Assembly (NCBI GenBank): GCA_016748015.1
Contig: JAAOMT010000128.1
Location: forward strand, 1,697,770 to 1,761,769
Length of the DNA: 64,000 bases
Direction of reading: 5' to 3'
DNA from: Geosiphon pyriformis
Lineage: Eukaryota; Glomeromycota; Glomeromycetes; Archaeosporales; Geosiphonaceae
The notes under the pieces were generated by a model. That model worked only from the letters and a program-made list of their open reading frames with translations, was not told the DNA's origin and searched no databases. Of the stretch, positions 34,327 through 46,060 are shown piece by piece (the stretch's first letter is position 1; each line of letters opens with the position of its first letter). Both the position numbers and the translations under genes were made by a program.

Positions 34327-34458
34327 GGTCAATGATCAAGTCAATAACTAGATCAATAATCAGGTCAATAAGCAGATCAATGATCAGGTTATTGATTAGG
34401 TTAATGATCAGATCAATGATTAAGTTAATGGTCAGGTCATTAATTAAGTCAATAATTA
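34327..34458 (-). repeat. Eleven-unit 12-bp minisatellite in U3 of the 3' LTR of element C
   Basis: Eleven contiguous 12-bp units of the type GGTCAATGATCA, variable at several positions and rich in TGATCA palindromes. The partner LTR has one unit (41410-41421) and the solo C LTR has four (57775-57822). Confidence 0.92.
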
Positions 34459-34515
34459 CTTATTAAAAATAGAATGGCTAATTTATGTGACATCAGTGGC
34501 TAATACATGTGATAA

Positions 34516-35172
34516 TTAATAAGAAGTATAAGTTTCAACTGTAATATTATTTTTTTCAAAAAGATTGAGCTCTAGCAAAATCAAGCTATTTATGATATAA
34601 TCTATTGGAAGAATTTTATCTAACTCAAAGCTAACTAGTTTGTTGAAGTTTTTTGTGAATAAGGTATATAATACTTGAGACAAAATGAGTTTTGTATCCA
34701 AAAGACCAAATTTTTGTATTAAAGTTTTGGCTCTTTTAACAATAGTTAAAACTCTTGGGATATTTAACCATATAATGTCTAAAATTTCTGCCTGTATCTT
34801 TGAAGTTGTTTTCTTCATGAGTTTTATATCTTCTATAATTTTACCAAGGTGACCATAGAGTTTTAATTGCCTTCCATATGACAAGTTTTTGTTTATGGGT
34901 AAAATTTTTTGAAGTGTTTTTCCAATTGTGTTAGAAGGTGGGAGTATAGCTGCTGTTATACTTTCTAACAGATATTTATCTATTTTACTACCAATTTTTT
35001 CTTTTCTGGTAGTGGTTTTTTTTGGTCTAATAACAGTATGTGTTCTATTGTTATCAGTTATAGTGGTTTGTTTTCCAATGGTCAGAGTAGTATTTGGATA
35101 GTTTTTGATCCAATACTCATGAAAAGTATAAAAAGCATTTTGAATGTTTTGATCCAGAAAATAATTGTTCAT
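34516..35172 (-). CDS. ORF3 of element C (218 codons, intact), function unknown
   Basis: The frame is open from ATG 35172 (MNNYFLDQNIQNAFYTF) to a TAA inside the LTR, and is open upstream to 35268 without an ATG. The integrase stop is 41 bp upstream and in another frame. The protein is basic in the middle (KKTTTRKEKIG), mostly helical and hydrophobic toward the C-terminus (ILSQVLYTLF, IINSLILLEL), without a clear signal peptide or membrane anchor. The last ten residues (ITVETYTSY and neighbour) come from LTR sequence. Length and place match ORF3 of A, B1 and E, though sequence similarity is not obvious by eye. It is the only protein of this element without a stop. Confidence 0.7.
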   Translation of the reverse strand: MNNYFLDQNIQNAFYTFHEYWIKNYPNTTLTIGKQTTITDNNRTHTVIRPKKTTTRKEKIGSKIDKYLLESITAAILPPSNTIGKTLQKILPINKNLSYGRQLKLYGHLGKIIEDIKLMKKTTSKIQAEILDIIWLNIPRVLTIVKRAKTLIQKFGLLDTKLILSQVLYTLFTKNFNKLVSFELDKILPIDYIINSLILLELNLFEKNNITVETYTSY

Positions 35173-35213
35173 GTTGATTAAAGATACCTCTGTTTTGGGA
35201 ATGGTGCATTTAT

Positions 35214-36480
35214 TTATACTTGATTTTTGCTGATTATTTGAGTCAGTATTATCATAATAGGCAGCCAATTAGGTCGTTTATGATATTTCTTAAGTTGTAT
35301 ACCATAAACAGGATGATTATTGAAGATTGTTCCAGATTGATATTGAAGAATATAAGAACTATTGTTCAAAACTTTGTTGACTATAAAGGGTTCTTTCCAC
35401 CAGCTAAAGAATTTATCACCATAAACATTGTCTCTATTCGAATGGTATTCCAATATCAAGTCACTAACACTTAAAAAAAGTGTTTTATAAATTTTTTTTC
35501 TTTTAAGCTTTTCTTGGAATTGTTTTATCTTTTCAAAAGCAATTATTCATGCTTTTACCAAGGAGTCAAGAATAGTACCAAGTCTTCTTTGCAAAATGTC
35601 TTTGTAATTTCCTATTGTGATCTTTTCAAAGGATATTGTTTCAATGTCAGTTTTTATTGGTAGTATTGCCATGTGTTCATAGAACAGATAAAAAAGTTCA
35701 TAACTTGTTATGTCATAATTCACAGTTCTATAAGCAAACAAAGCTGAAGGCAGTACTTTGTCCCATAAGTTTGTTTCTTCACTGGTTTTGGCTAGAGTTT
35801 CACATAGTGTTTTATTAAAACATTCTACTAAGCCATTTGTTTAGGGGTGATAAAGGGAGGAAAGTTTATGACATATTCCCATTTTTCTGTGAAGTTCTTC
35901 AACCAGTGTACTGAGAAAAGCTCTTTTTCTATCAGATAAAAGTTTTTTGAGGCAGTCATGATGACAGATGATATCTTCATAAATGAAATTGGCTATTAAG
36001 ACTGCTGTTTGATCTGGAGTGGTTCTTGCTTCTACTCACTTTGTAAGATAGTTGGTAGCTGTAATAATATATCTGTTGCCATCAGGAGTTATTGTTAAAG
36101 ATCCAATAACATCTATACCAATTCTGTTAAATGGTTGACTAACAGAGATTGGATGGATATTTTCTTTGTGATTGGGTTTGCCTCTTCTTTGGCAGATGTC
36201 ACAGGTTTTGATGTATTCAACAATGTCTTTTCCCAAGATAGACTAATAATAATAAGCTAAAGTTTTCTGAATTGTTTTTGTTTTTCCAAAGTGTCCAGCT
36301 AATGAGTCAGTATGCATATTGTATATTACAATTTCTCTTTCTTCAAATCTGATAATTCTTTGGAAATGGTCAGGATCTTTTCTGTTTCTTTTGTATAATT
36401 GGTTCTGATGGATCAAATAGAAATTTAATTGTTTGCACAAATGTTCTCTTTGCTGTCGAGTGTATTCTGGTGGGTATTAT
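35214..36480 (-). pseudogene. Integrase of element C, degraded
   Basis: The N-terminal zinc motif is visible: HTDSLAGHFGKTK (about 36280-36320) and CDICQRRGK (about 36180-36205). The core shows ATNYLTK where TDYL is expected (first catalytic Asp to Asn), LLSDRKRAF (second Asp kept) and GLVECFN (Glu kept). The C-terminal part (35214-35459) has WWKEPFIVNKVLNNSSY, the GPY-type region. Stops interrupt at several places, including before VEARTTP and in YHP-TNG. Confidence 0.88.
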
Positions 36481-36539
36481 TTTTTATCTAAAAATTCCAT
36501 TAAGGCAGAGTAGTTGTCCAAGTCCATTATTGTGTTTGT

Positions 36540-37056
36540 TTATAAAGGAGTTACTAATAATTAAGTTGGTTTAGTTTGAGAGATTGTACTGTCACTGAAT
36601 GGTAAGTCTAAATAAAGCATTAGCATTTTAATAATTTGCTCCTTTATGGTGTTGAATATCATAATCAAATTCATCCAAGTGAAGTATTCAGCAAGTTATT
36701 TGTTTGTGTTCCAGCTTCTTTTTCTTGTGCAACCAAACCAAGACTTAATGATCTGTTACCACTAAGAATTTTGCACCAAGAAGATATTAATCTCAGTAGT
36801 TAGTAGTCCAAACTACTGCTAGATATTCTGGTTCAGTAACTGAATAGTTTTTTTCTGCTGGTGTAAGGGATCTACTGGTATATACTATGACATGTTCTCT
36901 GCTATTTTCATCTTTTTGTGAAAAGACACCACCAAGTTTATAACCAGATGTATTAGTGTGGAGAATAAAAGATTGGTCCAAATCAGGTTGTTTGAGAATT
37001 GGTTCAATAACAAGTTTTTCCTTCAGAATTTTAAAAGCTTTTTGTTGATAAGTGCT
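36540..37056 (-). pseudogene. RNase H of element C, degraded
   Basis: It continues directly from RT. HTNTSGYKLGGVFSQ (about 36915-36960) corresponds to TDASG with Asp changed to Asn. SLTPAEKNYSVTEPEYL carries the Glu. The later Asp block near 36640-36760 is interrupted by stops. Confidence 0.83.
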
Positions 37057-37860
37057 TCAGTGATAATTGATATTTTTCCTGAGTAGCTGATTGAAAAAAA
37101 AGGCAATTTTGGAGAAATTTTTGATAAATTTGTAATAGTAAGAGGCCAAACCAAGGAAAGAGTGTAGTTTAGGAACATTTATTGGTTGTCTAATGTTCTG
37201 AACTTTTTCAACTTTAGCTGGGTCAGGAAAAATTCCATCTTTTGTAATAAGATGACCAAGGAACTGGGTGAATTGGTATCCAAAGAAAGATTTGATTGGG
37301 TTGATCTTAAGACCAGTATTTCTGAGCAGGTCAAAAACCTTCTGTAAATGTTCAAGATGTTTATTCCAGGTTTTTGAGTAAACCATTATGTTGTCTAAGT
37401 AGACCAGAACAAAGTTTTCTTTTACTAATTCAAATACTTTGTTCATCAGGCATTGAAAAGTGGGAGGAGCATTGGTAAAACCAAAAGGCATGACAATAAA
37501 TTCATAGGTGCCATACTTGGTGATGAAGACAGTTTTTTTTCTGCTTTCTGGATCCATCTTTACTTGCCAGAATCCAGCAGTTAAGTCAATGGTTGAAAAA
37601 AAAGCAGCACCATTGAATTTATTTAGCATTGCATTAATTTTGGGAAGTGGGTATATGTCTTTTATAGAAATGGCATTTAGTTGGTGATAGTCAACACAGA
37701 AGCATAGGGTTCCATCTTTCTTGGATATCACTACAACTGGAAAAGCCCATTCACTCTTGGTTTCTTGTATGAATCCAAGATTTTTCATCCAGTTTATATC
37801 TTTTTTAATAAACTAATCATTATGTTGATTGGATTGATAAGGCTTCAAATGGATGGGATG
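37057..37860 (-). pseudogene. Reverse transcriptase of element C, long open core with inactivated active site
   Basis: A 243-codon open core (37057-37788) shows the classic order: SEWAFPVVVISKKDG, VDYHQLNAIS, TIDLTAGFWQV (motif A Asp kept), MPFGFTNAPPTFQ, and VYLDNIMVYS (about 37375-37395) where YLDD is expected. The second Asp codon is AAC, one G-to-A change at a former CpG. The GHLITKDGI thumb block follows. The upstream part of RT up to about 37860 has a stop, so RT is inactive. Confidence 0.93.
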
Positions 37861-38466
37861 AGTTTTTTTGGTAGTGATAGTGTGTTGTATCACATGGATT
37901 CATTCAGAGGTATCACTTTCTTTTGAGATAACTGGGTTATTTCTAGCCAACAGATTTTCAATGTCCACTTTTTTTTCTTCAAAAGAAGGTTCTCTTTGTT
38001 CTATAACTAATGATTGGATTTCAGATGGTTCATTCTCAAAGGACTTTTGTACCTCTTTAAGTTCTTTTCAAGGTATTAAGCTAATTGGTTCCCAATCTTT
38101 GTAATAGATTAGGCAGAATTTGTATTTATTACTTGGTGAATACAAAGGTTTATTACACCAGCACTATGCACAAGAACCATGCTATCAATAACTGTATTTT
38201 GATTTCTTGCCAGGTTTTCTGTCAAAGGTTCTTCTGAGGATATCATAGTAAAGCCAGCAGATCAGCTTGCCATTTACCATAATTCCTTCTTTGTCAGCTT
38301 TAACATTGTCTAATAGCTTGCCATTACTGGTGAAGATAGTATAAATGAGTTTAGCAGTTTCTTCTGGTTCTTCTTGATCTTCTTTATTATCGCTTTCATC
38401 ATTATTTAATTCATCTGATTGTTCTTCTTCTTGGTTCTGCTTGAGTACTAAAGGGGTTGTCCAATA
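37861..38466 (-). other. Protease-RT linker of element C
   Basis: No domain is recognised in this 600-bp stretch between protease and RT. The minus-strand frame is acidic (Glu/Asp-rich segments around 38340-38440) and contains several stops. It belongs to the pol polyprotein by position. Confidence 0.5.
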
Positions 38467-39189
38467 TCAGCATTTAACCACAATGAGTTTCTCACCACAT
38501 CTGATGGTTAATTCGCAAAGTTTATAGTCAAGTAGTGCTTTGGCTTTCTTAAGCCATTTATTACCAACAATGATAGTGTACTCTTTTGCTTCAAATACTT
38601 TTATATTTGTTTTAATGTTAATATCATTGATGCGAACAGAAATAGCTTTGGTTATGCCCAGGCCTTTCTTTTTGTCACTATGTACATTGGTCATTGGTCT
38701 TGTGGAAGGCTCATCAATCTTTCTGCCAATTGCTTTAAAAAAATGTTTGACAATTACACTAACAGATAATCCACTATCTAGGATCAGATCAATAAAGTAA
38801 CCAGCCACTTGGGCTTTATAAATCAGAGGGGTGACATTGTTGTTATCAGCAAGTCCAGCTTGGCAAGGGTGTTTGTTGGTCTTTGGTGTCTTCTTTTTTG
38901 GTATTAATAATTTGTGAAGATCTTTTTTAAACTGTGGATGGGTCATCAATTGGCCAAATGTAATGTGTGCTGGGGTTTCCATAAAATCTTTAACAACAGA
39001 ATAGGGTCCAAATTTTTGTACAATTTCTGGGGGTTCCAACTTTGGAGGATTTTTAAAAACCTTAGTCTTTGGTGGCTTATTGTTATCAGCAGATGATTTG
39101 GATAGTTTGTTTGGATCCAAGACAAAATCAATCTTGGCTTTCTTCTTCTTTCTGGTTGATTTAGAGGTGTTGATTGCTAGTTCATTCAT
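38467..39189 (-). CDS. Retropepsin-like protease region of element C
   Basis: An open frame of 240 codons. The N-terminal half is a Lys/Pro-rich linker. The protease fold starts with VAGYFIDLILDSGLSVSVI (about 38765-38815), with the catalytic Asp-Ser-Gly kept. It continues with KAISVRINDINI and TIIVGNKWLKKAKALLDY, equivalent to VLVNNDWLSKTNA in B1. The enzyme would cut the gag-pol polyprotein. The frame is interrupted from gag and RT by stops, so it is probably expressed only as part of a former polyprotein. Confidence 0.83.
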   Translation of the reverse strand: MNELAINTSKSTRKKKKAKIDFVLDPNKLSKSSADNNKPPKTKVFKNPPKLEPPEIVQKFGPYSVVKDFMETPAHITFGQLMTHPQFKKDLHKLLIPKKKTPKTNKHPCQAGLADNNNVTPLIYKAQVAGYFIDLILDSGLSVSVIVKHFFKAIGRKIDEPSTRPMTNVHSDKKKGLGITKAISVRINDINIKTNIKVFEAKEYTIIVGNKWLKKAKALLDYKLCELTIRCGEKLIVVKC

Positions 39190-39271
39190 ATCATAATCGT
39201 TATTAATTAGGTTAAAAGCATAAAAGGGGTTTTTTTTGGTTGGCTTGTACTCTCACCTTTTGGAGGTGTGT

Positions 39272-40800
39272 CTACCAGTTTAAAGACTGGTAAACAGTAG
39301 CTTCAACTAAGAGATCCTCTCCAAAGAAATTGATGTTGACATGATTGGGTCTTTGATTGAGAACATTATTATTGTTGGGTCTGTTATTCTGGGTGTTATT
39401 ATTTCTGAGAGCTGGAAAAGACAATAGAGGATTGTTACAGTTTCTAGAAAAGTGTCTAGTTAGTCCACAGCAATAGTATACAGATGGACTATGATTTTGT
39501 TGTTTTTGATATGGTGGTTGCTGGGGCTGATTGAAGTGGAGTTCAAATTTGGGTCTTTGGAGTTGCTGGTTGTCTCTGACTGCTTGGGCTAATAGTTCTA
39601 ATAGCCAGGCAAGATTAGCTGTAAGTCTATCTATTAACTGTTTATTTGGGTCTTGAGTTTGGGCAGCAAAAAAGGTAGTAGCCATTTGGAGAGCAAGAGC
39701 CATAATAAGAGCAGAAGCAAAAACTGAAAGTGTGGATTCTAGGTACATCTTTTAATTGTCTTCTATTCTCTGAGCAAATTCAATGACCATATTTATTGTG
39801 GGATTATTTTTCAAGGCCAAAAGAGGCCAAAGAGCATATGATAGATTAGTTCTCAGTTCTTTTGTAAAAAAATGTATTTTCTGCTCTTCTGTCCAATTTC
39901 TTTCAGAGTCTACCCATTTAATGAGTTTTCTTATTGCTTTGACATATTCTGTTACAACCTCATCAGGGCCTTGAGTTCTTCTTTTTAATTCCATATGCCA
40001 TTTTGAGATTAAGATGGGAGTTCTAAATTTTGTTTTAAACTGGATAGTGAAAAAAGTGTTGTCTTCTCCAACAATTGCCAGTGCCCATCTAATAATTTTT
40101 TGCTGAGCATTGGCATTGGTTTCTTGTGAGAACCAAATAGCAAGAGAGCCTTGAAGGTAGCCACCAACAATTTGGAACTTGTATTCATTATCATATTGGT
40201 TTGTTGTTACAGCTCTCTCAAAATCATCTAGCCATTTGATTAGATCTTGGACATTACTTCTGAATAATAGTAATGAGGTGTTGTTTCTTCACCCTAAAGC
40301 AGTCTGTATATCTTGGAAGGCAATCAAAATGTTTTATTGTAGAGGGTTTTGAGCTATTGGTTCAGGTGTAACTGTTTGTGTAAAGTGTTCTGATTCACTT
40401 AAAAAGAGATCAAAAACAGGAGCAGTTTGATAGCTTTTTTCTTCTGTTTCAAGAGGAGTTTCTGTTAATTGATGGGCAGCAATCCAAATGTGGATTTGAT
40501 GATTCAGATATTCGAAATCAGAGGGCTGTTGTTCAAAGATTGCAGAATATAAGAGCTGATTGATACTGTTGTTTTTTTCTTTAAAGTCATCTTCAAAATA
40601 AGCTTGGTCAAAGTAATAGGTTATATAAGCTGTGTAGATTTTAGCTGAATGCTTATTCAGAAACCAGTTTCAAAAGTCTTGGAATTGTTTGCTGAATTGT
40701 TCTTCAATAGGGAAGCAAATCAAGCAGAAGGGCAAAGAATTGAGTTTAATAAAGTCTAGATCATTTTTGTTGTATGCTTTAAAGTGTTTTTCTGATTGTT
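39272..40800 (-). pseudogene. gag of element C, degraded
   Basis: The gag reading order is clear: a capsid-like domain with GGYLQGSLAIWFSQ (about 40130-40190), KWHMELKRRTQGPDEVV (about 39950-40000) and EEQKIHFFTKELRT, then a Gln/Pro/Asn-rich tail and a zinc knuckle YYCCGLTRHFSRNC (about 39430-39480). In the knuckle the first Cys has become Tyr and the usual Gly is Arg. Stops separate three open stretches (39272-39748, 39752-39994, 40009-40194), and further stops lie in the N-terminal part. The protein would form the virus-like particle. Confidence 0.85.
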
Positions 40801-40854
40801 ATGGCAGGTATGAATAATTACCCATACAATAAAAAACCAAGTGGATTTTAACAA

Positions 40855-40871
40855 CCTCACAGGAAGCACCA
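40855..40871 (-). other. Primer binding site of element C
   Basis: The minus strand reads TGGTGCTTCCTGTGAGG, six bases after the end of the 5' LTR. It differs at two positions from the site of B2 (61946-61962), so the two families probably use the same primer tRNA. Confidence 0.78.
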
Positions 40872-40877
40872 CTTTTA

Positions 40878-41509
40878 TGTTACGGGTTGGAGTAACAAGC
40901 TAATGGATAGTAAGGGAGAACAGAATTGTAAGATAATAAAAAAAATCAAAGGGATTTCAACTTCAAAGAGCAAATTGAATAAGTATGGATTTAATGTGTG
41001 AGATCAGTTTTATAAAATATCTCAGTCACTATACTTTTCAAAGATAACTGGAGAATCTGAAGATAGAGAAATAGTCTATACTGTCAACAAATAATCATGC
41101 CTGGTATAATTCTATGCCTCACATTGGTGCTTTTAGAATTCAATATCAGGTATTAGATATATTTTTCAGTCATGTTTTCTTCAATAATCTTCAAATACTG
41201 CAATTACATGTTTCAAAAAAAGGGTAGGAAATAACCAACAAATAATCTTTTATCTTTAAGATATTCAGATACTTGAAAGTAGGGAAAGAGAAATTAGTGA
41301 TAAGAGAGAGATTGAGATGAAAGTGATTATTTTATTTATTTGATTTCCTTAATTTCTGATATGCTTTTCTACAGCTAAGAGATTTATTGCTTATATAGCT
41401 GTCAAAAGTGGTCAATGATTACTTACTAAAAATAGAATGGCTAATTTATGTGATATCAGTAGCTAATACATGTAATAATTAATAAGAAGTATAAGTTTCA
41501 ACCATAACA
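40878..41509 (-). repeat. 5' LTR of element C (632 bp)
   Basis: On the plus strand it starts TGTTACGGG and ends CATAACA. It aligns with 33795-34546 except for the missing ten units of the 12-bp array (only 41410-41421 remains). A TATA-like box is at about 41396. Confidence 0.92.
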
Positions 41510-41896
41510 AAATAAAACAAAAAAATTTTAAACAATTTAATAATTAAAACAATTAAAACATTAATAAATTTAATAATAGATCTTATTAGCAAAACCAATA
41601 CAGTCAATTTAAATTTAAAAGAAATTAATTTAAACCCAATTATAAAATCAATAATAATAACAATAATAAATTTTATATTAAAACTTAAAACCAATAAAAT
41701 ATATTTTAAAAATCATAAAATTAATTACATATTTAAATAAAAAATTTAAAAAAAAAAGTAAAATATTAATTACAATTAAAAAATCAATTTATATATTTTA
41801 AAAACAATAAAATATTAATATTATTAAATTTACAATAAAATAACCAATAAACTTATATAATTATTTTGCAATAAAAGTTAATTTTTTTATAAAAAA
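41510..41896. other. AT-rich spacer between element C and LINE-2
   Basis: No gene is visible. It contains an inverted relative of the 21504-21612 repeat at about 41855-41900, next to the LINE-2 tail. Confidence 0.5.
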
Positions 41897-42039
41897 TTTT
41901 TTTTATTTTTTTTATTACAAGTTTTATGAGTAAAGCCCAACTGCTATTTAGTACATAGAACTAAACTAAGTAGATTAAACTAAATATAGCTTATGCACTA
42001 ACTACATGTGACCAATCATTCAAGCCAGACAAGACAATA

Positions 42040-43560
42040 TTATATATTTATACTAACAAAAGCATCATCACCTAAACCAGAAAAAAAATAACACAATTTG
42101 TGTCTACCAAACCTAACAGCAAAAAATTCCATAATGCTAAGCATATAGACAATTCCAACTGACAACATAGATATCATACAGTAGAACAAGCTTGAAATTA
42201 CATCAGTATTCCTGATCAAGCTAGCCTTCTCCATATCTATTCTATGTTTGGCTCTAACAATTCATACCTTAGTGTGATACAATTTTACCACAAACCTAAT
42301 ATATTTTACAAGAACCAGAGCAGCTTTACTTTTTCTTTCAAAAACCAAAACAGCTTCAGCATACCAATCTTTTATTACAAAACTCTTGCAAATAGTGGTA
42401 TACAGACTCATATCTGAAAAACATGCCACTAGTGAATATAGAACAACAGAATTATATGAACATAAAAAACTGGACAATGATATTTATTTCTTAGTAGTCT
42501 TAACCAAAATGTTCTTATAGAAACCAGAGTTGCCAGAACAAGTAAAACCATGGTCAAATAATTTTATCTTATCATACAGCAAACATAATACTTCAGGATA
42601 ATTTCTGTCATACAATCTTTTCCTAACTGTAACCAATAGTTATCTATAAACTGCTTTCATTAAATATGTACACAAATTGGCTAATTTTCTGTTAGTAAAT
42701 CCAAAAAGCATGTGTAAGTCAAGGTGCCAAGCCATCATAGTAATCCCCCAATCTATCTTCTTAATTATAGCACTTAGAATTATATCAAAACCAGGACCAG
42801 CCTTCTAATAGACATAACAAATTGATTAGTGCAGATTGCGAACAAAATGATGAGTATTACCAGATACAGCAGTTTTTTTAACAACCAAAAACCTTTTCCG
42901 AATTTTAACCAGCAAAGAAAAAAATAAGGAAGTAGTATTACTAGCCAATACATCAGTTTTAACATTACCAAATACATCTGAATGATTCTTAATTTTCATT
43001 CATTTAATTGAAATGTTTTTATTCTTAAGAAGATTGACTATCTGCAATTTTTTGATTCAAAATTAATTATAGAAGTTAGGCACAATAAAAGAAGTCTTGG
43101 ACATACAAGCATCTATTGCTGATTGGTTATTTAAGTATAAAACCACAGAGCATAAAAGTGAAACACACTCTAAAGCCAAAACCACAGTATACAATTCAGT
43201 TAAAATAGAGAACAGAAGTCTAATTACCCTAACCCCAATACTTGTGTTTACAGCTAGAAAGTATTCAGCTGCTCCATCTGTTATCTCAATAGAACTAGCA
43301 CCTTTTAAAAACCCATCTGTGTAGACTTCAATGCAATCAGATTATATTTTCAACAAACTATCATAAACAACAGAGAACTTTTCAGAATCCAAAACATTTA
43401 GCACATCTTTCCTAAGGACAGCAGCAGCCCTGACCTCCAAAAAAGCAGAATTGTTCATAAAATCAGATGTCAATATAAACCAGTGAAATACAGAACTTCT
43501 TGAATCCAACTGCTTCCAACACCAAAATGTTTTCCAGTTCATTACCTTCTCCTTCTTGTC
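42040..43560 (-). pseudogene. LINE-2 ORF2 C-terminus with RNase H
   Basis: The RNase H domain starts with IEVYTDGFLKG (about 43300-43340). The Glu position reads LTELYTVVLALE and the third acidic position reads LYLNNQSAID, with Asp changed to Asn. The remainder matches LINE-1: DLHMLFG, a CLLYDKIKLFDHGFTC motif in which the second Cys is Tyr, and a C-terminal domain ending in GDDAFVS. It is broken by about ten stops. Confidence 0.78.
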
Positions 43561-43569
43561 AAGAAGTCT

Positions 43570-46060
43570 GTTACTAAATGCAATATCAAATCATCTCAAT
43601 AAAAAAACAAATTTGTAGTACAAAGACTAACTCAAAATACCAGACATCAAAAAAATACCAGACCCATAAAAGACACAAGGCAGATTATTTGCCAATAACA
43701 ACTCATTTGCTAAAAAGATTTTTACCACTTTCACCAAAAAATTATTCACAGGACTAACATGTAATCTGACAGAAAATTGTAGAAAATTCAGAGAGGACCA
43801 ACCCAAAACTTGCAAATCCAAAAATTTATGATTAAACAAATGTCCAAAAATGCTGTGGCCATTAAAAAATAAAATTAAAGAAGCCAGCTTTTCTTCAAAC
43901 TGCACCTGCTCAAAGAGCTTTAAACCATACAAAGATGAATAGTACAAAACCTTACTAGAGAAGTCACATGATAAACCAGCCTTGGCTCTAAGACCCTTTC
44001 TAATCATTATGTTTTACTTATAACACATACCCAAAGAGACAAAACTAAACTATATATAATAGCTAATAATTAGTTGCAAGATTGTTGAAATCAAGTAACA
44101 GAATTATTTATCTGTAATAACTTTTTTCAACACCATATTAGAAAAAAACCTGACATCTACATGAGCTTAAGCCAAACTGAGTTTAAAAAAACCTTTAGTT
44201 GACAAGAAGATACCCAAATATTGGTGTAACTTACTTCTTTTAGCAATTAAAATTGACAAACCATTAATTAACAGCAAAACATTCTTAATTTCTTGATTGA
44301 TAAGAATAACCACTGTTTTATTGTTATTAATTAAGATGTTATTAATCACAAAAAACTTACTTGTAATGTTCAAAATATACTGTGTAAAAGCTTGACAACT
44401 CCCAATTCAAATTGTATTATCAACAAAGGCACTAGCAGCTAAAAAAAAAGTTTTCTTTCCAACTGTCTCAATTCTGCCAGACTTTGCCATGAACTTGCTA
44501 TCAATTCTGTATTCACACAAGTGTTTGTGCCTTTTTATCTTACACAAAAGCAGATCATAAAAAATCCTCCAAAAGAGTAGAGAAAAAACTTTCTCCTGAT
44601 CCAGCCCATCATGAACTCTGTACCTTTCTGAAAGCCCAAAATTTGTTATTACTCTGTTGATCCTATTTTCATGGATGTCACCAAAAAATCCAATAAAACA
44701 TTTACACATTTTAATGTAATGTAGACTTGCCTTCAATTAATGCCAACCTACTAAATCATAAGCTTTATACATATTTTGTAGCATCGACTAAAGCTCTCTA
44801 TTTTTTTTCAAAGCATCCTTAACAACTGAACCAATAGCAAAAATAAGAGACTGGATTGAAATACTCTTTAATACTAAAAAATTATTACCACAAAGAACAT
44901 TAAACTTGCTACAAGCCAAAGATATCTGATCAGTTAAAATTTTAAATAAGATTTTATGTGCAGTATCAACTAATACAATAAGTCTAATATTTGTTAAAAC
45001 ACTATTCTATTCATAAGGTTTTAGGATTATTGAAACTCATGCTCTTTTCCAGAGAGCTGGAACCACATTCAGATTTAAACACAAATTTAACAACTTTAAG
45101 AAACAGGCCAAAACCTCTTTACCATAATGTTTTTAAAGTTTATTGAGTATCCTTGACAACCTGGTTGCTTTATTAATTAGTAGACTATCAATAACCAAAA
45201 ACAATTCACTCATACTAATATTCTCTATTACACCAGAGAAAATATCATTATCTACATAATCCAAAGACATATATTGCCAAGACCAAAGATCAGGCATTTT
45301 TGAGAACATTAAGTGCTTTTTTGTTTACTCTTCCATAATTTTATCAACCTTGAATTTTATCTTATCAGGTTTAACCACTAGTTCATCATTTACTACCAAG
45401 TGATTCAAAATCACTTTGTGAAATAGATGTTCTAGAATACTCTTTATTATTCACTCTTTGTCAAAACAGAAACTTTTCATATAACAGTTAATTGTCTTTT
45501 GAATAATTATATCTTTAGTAATCTTAGCCTCACAATATTTAAACCTCTAATACTTTTTCTTCACTATAAATAAATGTCTAACCACATCCATTGAATCTGC
45601 ATTATCCAAAATCATGTTAATAATCTTGGAAGCTTCAATCTTATCAATAGCTAATTAAACTTTAATAAGATGGTTAAAATTCAGAAGATCACCAGAATTT
45701 CAGCATTGCACAATCTTTGCAACAAGCTGCTCTAATTTAAAGAATTTTGAAGATTGTTTATTTCTCAAACAATTGTATTTATTATACCAAACTTTAGAAA
45801 AAACCACATTAGCAGCTTAAACTATAACTTCTTTTAGTATTTTCTATACTGTATTTAAGTCATTATTATATCTTGTATTCTCAAACACCTTTGATCTAAC
45901 CAGCATCTTAGCAGAAAAATGGTCTTTAAAGCCCAACTATTGGTTGTCATCTGCATTCCCCAATTTGAACTTTTACTGGTCTCAATTGGCTTGCTTGTGA
46001 ATACTAAAAAGATGAACATCCAGAAGTCCACCCAAACCAATTAAAACTAAAACTAACTTA
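43570..46060 (-). pseudogene. LINE-2 reverse transcriptase, degraded
   Basis: The RT motif A is MYKAYDLVGWH (about 44740-44775) with Asp kept. It is followed by an open stretch (44407-44736) with VHDGLDQEKVFSLLFWRIFYD and ending SAFVDNTI, where VDD is expected (second Asp to Asn, TGAT to TAAT). The thumb and connection follow (43627-44007, FLDLQVLGWSSLNFLQF). The fingers region toward 46060 has many stops. Confidence 0.82.

Larger units (their letters stand above)
33795..34546 (-). repeat. 3' LTR of element C (752 bp)
   Basis: On the plus strand it starts TGTTACAGG and ends TGTAATA. It aligns with 40878-41509 and 57242-57909. It differs mainly by an 11-unit 12-bp array (34327-34458) that is a single unit in the other LTR of this element. 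The stop codon of ORF3 lies inside its first 33 minus-strand bases. Confidence 0.92.
33795..41509 (-). mobile_element. Full-length Ty3/gypsy element C (7.7 kb), degraded
   Basis: Two LTRs enclose, in minus-strand order, primer binding site, gag, protease, RT, RNase H, integrase and ORF3. Long open stretches survive, so it is less decayed than B1, but gag, RT and integrase each contain stops or changed catalytic residues. The 4-bp flanks are ATAT (33791-33794) and AAAT (41510-41513), not identical, so the target duplication is uncertain. Confidence 0.93.

Noticed and set aside
34516-35172. ORF3 as an env-like gene (errantivirus-type)
   Set aside because: No signal peptide, no C-terminal membrane anchor, no cleavage site, no Cys pattern. 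A third ORF alone does not show an envelope.
33791-41513. A clean target duplication for element C
   Set aside because: The flanks are ATAT and AAAT. One difference is a transversion, unlike the transitions seen elsewhere, so I do not claim it.
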